Shown: positions 8,701 through 15,591 of the stretch, one piece after another | Numbering within the stretch: position 1 is the stretch's first letter | Layout of the letters: each line of letters opens with the position of its first letter | Virus record (IMG/VR): IMGVR_UViG_3300031800_000016 | Coordinates: 1-24,607 of that record | Source of the DNA: a virus | Strand: one strand, 5' to 3' | DNA: 24,607 nucleotides | Program-made: the position numbers and the translations under genes | Notes under the pieces: model-generated | Told to the model about the DNA's origin: nothing | Databases searched by the model: none | Seen by the model: only the letters and a program-made list of their open reading frames with translations

Positions 8701-10292
8701 ATTACATCAGGGGCTAAGTGCGATGCGTCAATCGACCCATCTTTGAGTTCAGAAGAGTCAACGGCGTTTGCGTCTATTTGGCCAGCGGCAACAGATCCTA
8801 GCGTGGCTAAAGCTCCAAGCCCTAAAGCTGCAACCTCTGCTGCAACAAAAGCTGTTGTGGCTACTTGAGTTGTGTTGGTTGATACAGAGGCGGTGGGTGC
8901 GGCAGGAGTACCAGTGAAGGTAGGGCTAGCAATGTTGGCTTTCAGAGCTATATTAGAGGTGTTAGTTGTTATGTCTTGCCTTAACGCGCCGGATGCAGTT
9001 TCTATATCTGGGGCACTAAACTCAGTGCTGGAAAGAACCAATCCATCACCAGCAGTATAGGTAGTATTAGTATCGGTATCAGTTGAGGTGATAGTTAATA
9101 CTTTTGTGGAATTATTATATGACGTAGTAACGTTAGTACCACCTACTAACTGTAGTGTGTTACCGTCAGATATTGCATAAGGAACACCATCGTCAGAATT
9201 TATATTCCAATCTTCAAACGCCGATGCCGTGCCTATCGCGGTAATATGACCGTTTGAGTCAACCGTTATATCTTGTATAAAAACATTGGTTGCGTTGTCT
9301 GAGCTTGAAGCTGCTGCAATGTTTGGATGAGCCGTTAAGTAGCCTGCGTCGTTAGTGAATATACTTACGTTATCGCCAGACGCTACACCCACTGCTGTGG
9401 TTTGTATTGTTCCGTCGCCAAACAAAATTTTGGGTGTATGTAATTCAACACCGCTAACGTGTCCATCTTTTGTTACCTTCGCTAAAGTGGTGGAAGAACT
9501 GTTGTTCCAGTTTTGAAGGTTCTTCGCTTGGGCGGCGGCTCCCTTTACGGTGAAAGTAGGAGATGCTGAGCTAATGTTTTGGAATATAATACCGTCGTCT
9601 TGGGCAAAGTTTGCTATGTTTTGGGAGTTATGTTTTACCCAAAAGCCATTGTTGGAAGCAATATAGAACTCACTTGTGCTATCAGCAACCCCTCCAGCGT
9701 AACCCTGTTCTGCAAATATATATCCATAAGTTGGGGCGGAGTTTCCAGTTGCGGAATCTCTAAGACCCATCTTCCACTTGGGGTATTGTTCGTCTTCTAG
9801 ATGTAGAGAAACCGTTTCATCGTAAGCGTTGTTGACGAAGTAGTTAAAGAATATACCAGCGTCTTGTCTCTCTAGTGTAACTGGAGCCTTTCCGCTAGCG
9901 GCAGAAGTGTATTGAACCGTACCGTCGGGAAAAGCAAAGCCCTGAAAGTTGGCATAGACACCGCTAACGAGACCTTCTGGGTTTGTGAATACAGCTTTGG
10001 GGCCGGGTTGAGCACAAAAGACTTCGGAAACGCCGGTGAGAGTTATCTTTGACCCGCTATTGCTGCTTGATATTACGGTGTCCCTGCTTAGCGTGTTCGT
10101 TCCAAGCGTGTATGTTCCTACGCCTGTTTCATAGTTACCATCCGCCGTCTCAACGCAATAGTAAGTCTGGTTGCCGTCCCCAACCGTAGAAGCAAAAGAA
10201 GTAGCAGCACCAACAGCCCCGCCAAGCACCATATCTGATGTGCCGGTAGTGCTAGTGACTTCCTTTACTCTGTCCGAAAGAACAAAAGCCAT
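5712..10292 (-). CDS. giant repeat-containing tail fibre protein
   Basis: 1526 residues, ATG preceded by AAAGGGGTG. Residues 1-105 form a conserved phage fibre N-terminal module (VLSDRVKEVTSTTGT, GVGTYTLGTNTLSRDTVISS, SEVFCAQPGPKAVF), likely the virion-attachment end. The rest is beta-rich and low complexity, with phrases common in aquatic phage fibres (GTPAAPTAS, ATTAFVAAEV, GIEASADVTDATNVTAAGA). Two repeats stand out: a 41-residue unit twice (genomic 8227-8474) and a roughly 30-residue unit four times (6476-7495). The C-terminal part (VGTIGAGTWQGTAI...VTLGDNRTLAILNETAGQKFMLRLQQDATGSR) matches a common fibre-end domain. It follows the 1555-residue fibre after 11 bases and is coupled to the 177-residue gene. 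Confidence 0.88.
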   Translation of the reverse strand: MAFVLSDRVKEVTSTTGTSDMVLGGAVGAATSFASTVGDGNQTYYCVETADGNYETGVGTYTLGTNTLSRDTVISSSNSGSKITLTGVSEVFCAQPGPKAVFTNPEGLVSGVYANFQGFAFPDGTVQYTSAASGKAPVTLERQDAGIFFNYFVNNAYDETVSLHLEDEQYPKWKMGLRDSATGNSAPTYGYIFAEQGYAGGVADSTSEFYIASNNGFWVKHNSQNIANFAQDDGIIFQNISSASPTFTVKGAAAQAKNLQNWNNSSSTTLAKVTKDGHVSGVELHTPKILFGDGTIQTTAVGVASGDNVSIFTNDAGYLTAHPNIAAASSSDNATNVFIQDITVDSNGHITAIGTASAFEDWNINSDDGVPYAISDGNTLQLVGGTNVTTSYNNSTKVLTITSTDTDTNTTYTAGDGLVLSSTEFSAPDIETASGALRQDITTNTSNIALKANIASPTFTGTPAAPTASVSTNTTQVATTAFVAAEVAALGLGALATLGSVAAGQIDANAVDSSELKDGSIDASHLAPDVISGLVDVTSEDADYLLLWDATDSALKRVDAGEFRGGGGGAGDMTGVDLTAGAGITIDGETNTTSGDYSATITCTVTDTNTQLTEDQVDDYVAGLLTAGSNVSLVYDDSAGTLTVAATDTNTQLTQEQVEDYVNGVLTAGSNVSLTYDDAAGTLTVASTDTVYTLPEANATTKGGIELFSNTDQSVAATAVSTTAARTYGLQLNSDGQGVVNVPWVDTNTTYSVTDGELSQNNFTNADHTKLDGIDASANNYTLPSASLTAVGGVELATTGETTTGTDATRAVTPAGVQAAIDALVGGAPGALDTLNELAAAINDDASYASTITTALALKSTIASPTFTGTVAIPNVANLETAVVANTAKVTNVSTNLSATANGTSLTVESSDGNNVALPAATTSAWGIMSDDQATKLDGIETSADVTDATNVTAAGALMDSELAGIAAVKATTGTFLSADESKLDAIEASADVTDATNVTAAGALMDSELAGLAAVKATTGTFLTADQTKLDGIATSATADQTAGEILTLLEDGIDSVHYKDGSIDEAHLNVTNSPTDNYLLSYDSGSTGFTWIAAAGGGSMSSFIITDGSTPQTVDDGETITFTDGVGAEFVTSATNTVTVNSVDSEIVHDNLSGFVANEHLDWTTNVGTIHAGNYTNTTYSVGDGGLTQINFTSADNSKLDGIEASADVTDTTNVTAAGALMDSECAGLAALKLTTGTFLTADQSKLDAIEASADVTDATNVTAAGALMDSEVTNLATVKALATGISNGNFLTANAAVADNDFLRIDGTAVEGRTASEVLSDIAAAPAAGNSSIVTVGTIGAGTWQGTAIASSYVATLNQNTTGTAATVTTAAQPNITSVGTLTTLTVDSIIINGTTIGHTSDTDAIAISSGGNVTFSKATKPSLKANSDGATITFDVNEANVHTVTLGDNRTLAILNETAGQKFMLRLQQDATGSRTVTWFSTIKWAGGSAPTLTTTAGKADVFGFLVTGTDTYDGFVIGQNI
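6476..7495 (-). repeat. four-copy protein-coding repeat in fibre gene
   Basis: A unit of about 90 bases, encoding ADVTDATNVTAAGALMDSE with flanking KLD.IE and LAAVKATTGTFL segments, occurs at about 6476-6560, 6614-6700, 7267-7350 and 7408-7495. The four form two adjacent pairs separated by about 570 bases of other fibre sequence, suggesting duplication of a pair. Copies differ mainly at third codon positions, with a few amino-acid changes such as ELAGI, ELAGL, ECAGL and EVTNL. Confidence 0.85.
8227..8474 (-). repeat. 123-bp tandem duplication in fibre gene
   Basis: Two head-to-tail copies encode closely similar 41-residue segments: TDTNTQLTEDQVDDYVAGLL then TDTNTQLTQEQVEDYVNGVL, each followed by TAGSNVSL.YDD.AGTLTVA. 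The DNA differs at many silent sites, so the duplication is not recent or has been under selection to keep the protein. Confidence 0.85.
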
Positions 10293-10303
10293 TTTTCACC
10301 CCT

Positions 10304-13300
10304 TTAGAATTGATTGTAAGAACCCATGACGTGCATGTTGCCATTCTGGTCAAGCCACGCAACAACATCTCCAGACTGGTTTTTCCACTCTTGAACTCTT
10401 TCGGACGCTGTGTTTGGTAAAACTTCAAGAGTCGCTGTTGATACAAAGGTTCCGTTGCCAATTGAAACACGCTTGTTTGTTGAGTCAGCTTTGATTGATC
10501 CACCAAGGTTCATCTGATTAGATTCTAAAGTTACAGATGTTCCATCGCTAAACCTTATGCCTCCAAGAACATTGATGTCACCAGACACACTGATGATTGG
10601 TCTCGCAGTAGATGCTATCTCAAACGCTGGGGTTGTGGTCATAGCGTCTACGTTATGCCTCATGGTCATGAGCGTTTTCTCATTTCCATCAGCCCCAGTG
10701 AATGTAAACGCAACACCTCCGTCGGGATTATTGCTATAAGAATCATTTTTGTTAAAGATGGACGCTGCTTTATCTGTACCAAAGAAATTGGAAGAGTGTT
10801 TGATGGTCATGTTGTCGGCTCCACCAGTAACCGTGAACTTACCATCTGGAACTTCTAAGTACTTGTCTGATGAGTTTGGCCCCATTATGCCTTTTAGAAT
10901 GGTATAGTTATCCCCAACACCAATGTATAAGCTATAGTCTGTAGTGGCATTCCTACCTAAGTTATCTTGACCGATAAAGATAGAATTACTTATACTGGAG
11001 GATATTTCATCGTCTCCAACATTGTGACCAATAATAATGTTACTCAGGCCGGTAGTGATACCTTCGCCAGCGTAGTTACCAATGAGAATATTTTTTCTAC
11101 CGTTGCCTATGTTGGTGCCAGCCCTGTATCCAACGGCTATATTGTCATCGCCAGAAGTCAGATTTTTTAAGCCTGAAGCCCCATAAGTTATATTTCTGAA
11201 ATTGTCTGTTAAGTCTGCTTCGCTTCTAGATAGAGGACTCAAGAACCCAGCAAATTGGTTTCCGTTTTGATCTCCAAATAATGTTGAAGATAAATTAGTA
11301 TCTCTTGGGTTTAGAGCTAGGTCTTTCTGGTTGCCGCACTCATCTTGGAAAATGAGCTTCTGACATTCTCCGGGAACATCAGAGGCGGTTACAAAAAGCT
11401 TTCCAAAAGAGGGGGCGTTTGAGGCAGCTCTACCCTGACCAAATTCCTGCATGGATATGTCGCCACCAACTGCGAGCTTGGCGTTTGGAGTCTCAAGGTC
11501 AATTCCCACCTGTCGCGAGGGGTCAATAGAGATAGCAACCCCTTTAGTACCATCATGATAAAGGCTGATCTTTCCAGCGTTGGCTGCATATTCTACCTCT
11601 AACCCATCTGCGCTGTCTATATAGTTTGAGCCAGACAATAACTGCAATCGAGAATAAGTACCGTCTCCACCAGTCACTCTAGCTACGGCATTTCCTGTAG
11701 ATTGGACATTGAATATGGTATTTGGCAGTGGGTTGGTTACCATGTTGGTTATACCAACTAAGCCAGCCCCCTTATAGTCACGCATAACTGTAAATGCATT
11801 TACGGGGGCGGTCATATCGTCATAAACAGATATGTCAAGCCTGTCTGTTTTTTGGTTATGACTGTCTACTACGTCTAGCTTATCTTTGTAGTTAATATCA
11901 AAGCCATAGAAGTGTTCTTTACCGTCAGTCTTCTTCTTATTAGAAGTTCTTGAGATAAATTTTTGACCAACAGTAACTCCCGACATAAGGGCAGAATAAC
12001 TTACGGTGTAGTCTGTCCCTGAGCTTAGGAAGTTAACATCTGAGATGTTATGAATTTTACCCTCTGGAGAAAGCGGGTTTGGCTTTATAAATTCTTCTCG
12101 CGATAGATATGTAGCGTTAGCTTCCCCAAAGGACTCTGCCGTTGTTACGTCTGTCGAACCCTGCTGCGTAGTTGTTACGGAGGCGTTAATAGCGGGAGTG
12201 CCGGAATAATTAAGAACATACATCAGTCCGCCAAGGTGGGCCCCGGTGGGCTGTGCCCTTAGCGTGGGAATCTCAATAACTGGCGTAATATCACTCCGTG
12301 ATTGATACCGAGCCCCTAATTCTTTCGCGTAACAGTTCGGCGCCAAAGTTAGTTCTTTGAGATTGAATGTCTCCTCCCCGACGGTGACGGTGGCATCGAG
12401 ATATTCAAACATCAGCCCCGTGATAGCAAAACAGTCTCTTCGTTGTTCATCAGGCCACAACTCCCCTTTAGAATCGTCTCGCCTATATCTATCATAGGCA
12501 GAGCCAGCGGGAACGTCGTCTCCCTTTAGATAGCTATATGGGCCAGAGGTTACAACAATTTTACCTGCGCCAATTTCAGCGTCAAACTTGGCCTGAACTT
12601 CAGCGGCGGTGTCGCTGCTGTTGATATCCACCTTAAGCACTACAACAGTTCTATCATTATTTTTCTGATCGAAGACTGCTTGTATTCCGGGCTTGTAGCC
12701 TCCAGTACACACTGGGGCTGGCCAAGATACCAACGAAGCCCCCCTGTGGTCTGGGATTGGCGGGTATCCAGCAGGGGCGTGGCCACCCCCAATTGCATGG
12801 TTGGAGTTACTGGATCGGAGGTTATGAATGGGGGTATCGTGACTAAAGTGACCAGTGTTGAAGAACAAAATAGAATAGCCAAATGTGGGGTCATTAAGTT
12901 TTAGGGCAGGGTTCCACATTGCACTTTCATCTAGCGGGACGCCTGCCATAGCGAGACAGCAACAAATGAAATCTGGTATTGCTCTATTGGGGTCATTTAC
13001 ACCATCCGCTTTTCTACCATTTTGAATAGCGTAGGTAATCGCCTCAGCAACCTCAAGCCGAGTGGAGGTATCCAACAGGTCTGTGGTTCTTACATTGCCA
13101 CCAGCAAGAAGGGGTGTGTTTGTTTGAAATTCAAAGTAAAAAGACTCTCCAGCCGTACCGTGTTCAATACGGAATTGGCCCTCATTAAAGTCATCTGGAT
13201 AGTTGTGTGTGATTGTGCAGCCAGCACCAAGGTAGTCGCCTTTAGTTATCGACCTGAGAAAAGTGTAAAACTTCTGCCCATCGCTAGTCTCTCCGCCGCC

Positions 13301-14971
13301 ACTAGTTAACTTGGCAGGATCAATTACTAATTGCTGTAAATCAACGCCACCCCATTGAGAATTAGAAGTGCCCGTAAATTCTACGATCCAGCCAACGCCA
13401 CCTGTAACACTTGCGTCTGTGACAGTAATATCATCAGATGACATCGAGTAAATTGCCGACGTGATAGCCAAACTAACTGCGGCAGCTGTAGCGTTCCAAG
13501 CAATATCTCCAGTTTGATACATTATGGGATCGCCGCCACCATAGTAGGTCAACGAAAGCGTGAATGTTCCACCGTTAGCATAATGTTTAATTAATTGTTT
13601 TTCATTTCTAGTTGTGGTTCCGCCCGCAATAACCACTTCATTATCTGGCCTGAGGAAGAATCCAAAGCATCCGCTTTCTGCCATCAGCGACACTGTTTCT
13701 CTACCAATAATCCTGTCTGTCTGCAGATGGTTTCCAGACGCAATATTTAAACTGATATTGCTATTCCAAGATGATTGGGAATATATATTGTGGTCTTCCA
13801 GACAGTTGGTAGGGGCACTACCAGATGGGCTAAACAGCCATTCGTATCTTCTCCTGTATGTTTCGGGAGAGGTGCCACTGGCAACCAGTACCAGACCAGC
13901 ACCGTCTGCGGATTGATCATCAAGATACCCGCAGGGAGTAGGTTGCCCATCGCAAATACCTGAGCTCGCTAAATACAGTGTCTTACACTCGTATACGCAC
14001 GATTCGACGGCGTGGAAAGTTAGTGTGGTGAGTGAGTCAGCTGTAAGGTCAGAGAAGTGACCTTGCCACTTGAGGTCGGGAACTCCTAAGCTATATTTGT
14101 CGCTTTCGTTGGGGACTATACCTCCCGCAACTGTGATTAAGCCATAAGATCCAGACGGTGCGGCGGTTCCTATACCCAGATCTCCGCCAGAGAAATATAT
14201 GTCATCATTTATAGAATGTGATAACCAAACACTCTTCCAGCCAAACGTTTCTTTACCAAGATCATACATACCTGACAAAGAGGGGGACACTGAGCCAGAA
14301 ACCTCAAGAGTACTGCCAGTATGAAGACCCTTAGTACCAATACCTAGCCTAAGATTGTCTAGCTCTCCATACATTAACGGTGTGTTGCCGCCACCTTCAG
14401 AAATATCTGGACACTCTGTAAGAGAAGAGACATCGTTGATACCAAGATAGAACCTATAGCTGTATTTTTCTCCAATTCCACTTCCGTGATAATATCCAGC
14501 GCCATTACCAATAGCAATGTTACTGCTTCCATACTTATTGCTTTGTAGGGCGTTGGAGCCTATTACCGTGTTTGAATGACCAAATGTATTGCCAGCTAAG
14601 GATTTATATCCAACGGCTGTATTGCCACTACCATACACATTACACGTTTCTGAATAAGCCCCAATCGCAGTGTTTTCACCGCCATTAAAGTTATGACGCA
14701 GCGCGTAGTAGCCAAACGCTGAATTGTCAGTGCTTACATATTCAGGAAGGTAAAGATAATCTAAAGCTCCGGCCCCACCAATAGTAGTTCTAGTGTGTGG
14801 AGTCGAAAAATTAGCAGCTTGTATATCCTTGCCCTCTAAGAAGAGATGCGTAGAATCAATCATGTCAATTAGATTGTGTCTAACATCGTAGGGCGATACC
14901 AACATTCTAGAGTTGTCTAGAATTTCGGAGTTGATATTGGCTGTTATAGTTTGCTTTGGCAGAATAGGCAT
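10304..14971 (-). CDS. giant multidomain tail fibre with trimeric-adhesin-like beta-roll repeats
   Basis: 1555 residues, AAGGG before the ATG. Residues 1-50 carry the DVRHN module shared with the 323-residue fibre. Residues 83-160 hold five N-[ST]-A-[IV]-G repeats at exactly 17-residue spacing (Asn 83, 100, 117, 134, 151), the pattern of YadA-like trimeric adhesin head beta-rolls; a second array of four lies near 1277-1335. Around 200-310 the phrases YDLGKETFGWKSVWLS and YSLGVPDLKWQGHFS are duplicated fibre modules. A long middle part (about 325-1000) is Cys- and His-richer and not fibre-like (SCVYECKTLYL, ICCCLAMAG, NHAIGGGHAPAG, PIPDHRGAS). The C-terminus (RVQEWKNQSGDVVAWLDQNG) matches a common fibre end. 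Probably a homotrimeric adhesin. Confidence 0.88.
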   Translation of the reverse strand: MPILPKQTITANINSEILDNSRMLVSPYDVRHNLIDMIDSTHLFLEGKDIQAANFSTPHTRTTIGGAGALDYLYLPEYVSTDNSAFGYYALRHNFNGGENTAIGAYSETCNVYGSGNTAVGYKSLAGNTFGHSNTVIGSNALQSNKYGSSNIAIGNGAGYYHGSGIGEKYSYRFYLGINDVSSLTECPDISEGGGNTPLMYGELDNLRLGIGTKGLHTGSTLEVSGSVSPSLSGMYDLGKETFGWKSVWLSHSINDDIYFSGGDLGIGTAAPSGSYGLITVAGGIVPNESDKYSLGVPDLKWQGHFSDLTADSLTTLTFHAVESCVYECKTLYLASSGICDGQPTPCGYLDDQSADGAGLVLVASGTSPETYRRRYEWLFSPSGSAPTNCLEDHNIYSQSSWNSNISLNIASGNHLQTDRIIGRETVSLMAESGCFGFFLRPDNEVVIAGGTTTRNEKQLIKHYANGGTFTLSLTYYGGGDPIMYQTGDIAWNATAAAVSLAITSAIYSMSSDDITVTDASVTGGVGWIVEFTGTSNSQWGGVDLQQLVIDPAKLTSGGGETSDGQKFYTFLRSITKGDYLGAGCTITHNYPDDFNEGQFRIEHGTAGESFYFEFQTNTPLLAGGNVRTTDLLDTSTRLEVAEAITYAIQNGRKADGVNDPNRAIPDFICCCLAMAGVPLDESAMWNPALKLNDPTFGYSILFFNTGHFSHDTPIHNLRSSNSNHAIGGGHAPAGYPPIPDHRGASLVSWPAPVCTGGYKPGIQAVFDQKNNDRTVVVLKVDINSSDTAAEVQAKFDAEIGAGKIVVTSGPYSYLKGDDVPAGSAYDRYRRDDSKGELWPDEQRRDCFAITGLMFEYLDATVTVGEETFNLKELTLAPNCYAKELGARYQSRSDITPVIEIPTLRAQPTGAHLGGLMYVLNYSGTPAINASVTTTQQGSTDVTTAESFGEANATYLSREEFIKPNPLSPEGKIHNISDVNFLSSGTDYTVSYSALMSGVTVGQKFISRTSNKKKTDGKEHFYGFDINYKDKLDVVDSHNQKTDRLDISVYDDMTAPVNAFTVMRDYKGAGLVGITNMVTNPLPNTIFNVQSTGNAVARVTGGDGTYSRLQLLSGSNYIDSADGLEVEYAANAGKISLYHDGTKGVAISIDPSRQVGIDLETPNAKLAVGGDISMQEFGQGRAASNAPSFGKLFVTASDVPGECQKLIFQDECGNQKDLALNPRDTNLSSTLFGDQNGNQFAGFLSPLSRSEADLTDNFRNITYGASGLKNLTSGDDNIAVGYRAGTNIGNGRKNILIGNYAGEGITTGLSNIIIGHNVGDDEISSSISNSIFIGQDNLGRNATTDYSLYIGVGDNYTILKGIMGPNSSDKYLEVPDGKFTVTGGADNMTIKHSSNFFGTDKAASIFNKNDSYSNNPDGGVAFTFTGADGNEKTLMTMRHNVDAMTTTPAFEIASTARPIISVSGDINVLGGIRFSDGTSVTLESNQMNLGGSIKADSTNKRVSIGNGTFVSTATLEVLPNTASERVQEWKNQSGDVVAWLDQNGNMHVMGSYNQF
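10975..11142 (-). repeat. second set of beta-roll coding repeats
   Basis: Four units (NIAVGYRAG, NILIGNYAG, NIIIGHNVG, NSIFIGQDNLG) are spaced 17, 17 and 18 residues apart near the C-terminus of the same protein. They are the same class as the N-terminal array, separated from it by more than 1100 residues. Confidence 0.75.
14506..14725 (-). repeat. five 51-bp beta-roll coding repeats
   Basis: Five 17-codon units encode the consensus N-[ST]-A-[IVF]-G-x-x-[AS]-L; the third residue is Ala in most units and Val in one. The Asn codons are spaced exactly 51 bases apart. The repeat is conserved in the protein rather than in the DNA. It matches the head repeats of YadA-type trimeric adhesins. Confidence 0.8.
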
Positions 14972-14981
14972 CTAAAATCCC

Positions 14982-15467
14982 TTACTTGAAACTAATTTCT
15001 AATGTATTGTAGTCAAATTTTACATTATCCCCTGCGTAAATAATCCTTGGGTTATCTAAAGCAGCGTGCATTAGTACATTTCCGGGTGAGTTATCTTCGT
15101 CTGTACTGTGATATGGTGAATCAACAATAGCTATTCCAGATACCCATCCCCAATCAAGAAGAGCGGTGTTGAATACTATTTGACCACTGTTTCTAACTGT
15201 TCCACTTCCAGCCTCAAAATCCTCTTGCGTATATGAGAATTTCGTTGAGTTGGGAGCCCCAATATTTACTCTACTGTAACCAGTTCCTGAGCCGTTAATA
15301 CCGCTTGGAATCTCTAGAATAGTAGTGCCTGTATCTGCATCAGCGAGATCTGCCTCTCTCACACCGCTGACCAGTGCAATTGAAATATTGGATGGAGCAG
15401 AGAAACTTTCGCCTCTAAATACGAAATTTAAGAGGCCCGACTCTAAATAATTTGATAGAGCAGCCAT
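14982..15467 (-). CDS. tail/fibre-associated virion protein of a widespread phage family
   Basis: 161 residues, ATG after AATAGGAGATAATA. The start (ALSNYLESGLLNFVFRGESF) followed by SNISIALVSG, a Gly/Ser-rich loop, GYSRVNIG, GTVRNSGQIVF, DWGWVSGIAIVD, NVLMHAALDNPR and a C-terminal LEISFK matches a family I recognise from many marine and cyanophage genomes, usually annotated as virion structural or tail fibre protein without a proven role. It is the first gene after the capsid terminator, preceded by the candidate promoter at 15506-15521 and a palindrome at 15496-15507, and followed 10 bases later by the giant fibre. I infer that it starts the tail-fibre transcription unit and contributes to the fibre attachment region. 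Confidence 0.7.
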   Translation of the reverse strand: MAALSNYLESGLLNFVFRGESFSAPSNISIALVSGVREADLADADTGTTILEIPSGINGSGTGYSRVNIGAPNSTKFSYTQEDFEAGSGTVRNSGQIVFNTALLDWGWVSGIAIVDSPYHSTDEDNSPGNVLMHAALDNPRIIYAGDNVKFDYNTLEISFK

Positions 15468-15495
15468 TATTATCTCCTATTATTTCCTAAAAAAA

Positions 15496-15507
15496 AGAAC
15501 ATGTTCT
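15496..15507. promoter_or_regulatory. 12-bp perfect palindrome in leader, possible operator
   Basis: AGAACATGTTCT is a perfect palindrome immediately downstream of, and sharing two bases with, the candidate promoter, followed on the minus strand by a run of T. It could be a repressor/activator site or a weak hairpin before a U-run. The two-base centre does not fit the GAAC-N4-GTTC spacing of Gram-positive LexA boxes. Confidence 0.3.
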
Positions 15508-15521
15508 ATCTATATATACAC
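15506..15521 (-). promoter_or_regulatory. candidate late promoter element
   Basis: On the minus strand this reads GTGTATATATAGATAG, 39 bases before the ATG at 15467 and directly after the capsid terminator. The layout of terminator, then this element, then ribosome site and gene is what a new transcription unit should look like, making it the best supported of the five copies. Confidence 0.5.
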
Positions 15522-15523
15522 AT

Positions 15524-15560
15524 AAAAAAAGAGCCACCCCCACAAATATATGAGGGTGGC
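15524..15560 (-). terminator. rho-independent terminator after the major capsid gene
   Basis: On the minus strand GCCACCC and GGGTGGC form a 7-base-pair GC-rich stem around a 14-base loop, followed by CTCTTTTTTTA. The T-run is present only on the minus-strand side, so it ends transcription coming from the capsid gene, whose stop is about 30 bases upstream of the stem. Confidence 0.85.
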
Positions 15561-15591
15561 CGCTTATCTTAATAGCTTTTAGTGCTAATAA

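Noticed and set aside
10252-10506. Minus-strand 84-residue frame across the junction of the two giant fibres
   Set aside because: Lies in another frame over the conserved C-terminus of one fibre and the start of the next, both better supported.
13614-13963. Overlapping plus- and minus-strand frames of 100, 67 and 62 residues
   Set aside because: They all lie within the giant fibre gene in other frames and have no recognisable domains or start signals.
15496-15507. LexA/SOS box
   Set aside because: GAAC and GTTC are separated by two bases, which does not fit the four-base spacing of the Gram-positive box or the known cyanobacterial and alphaproteobacterial forms.
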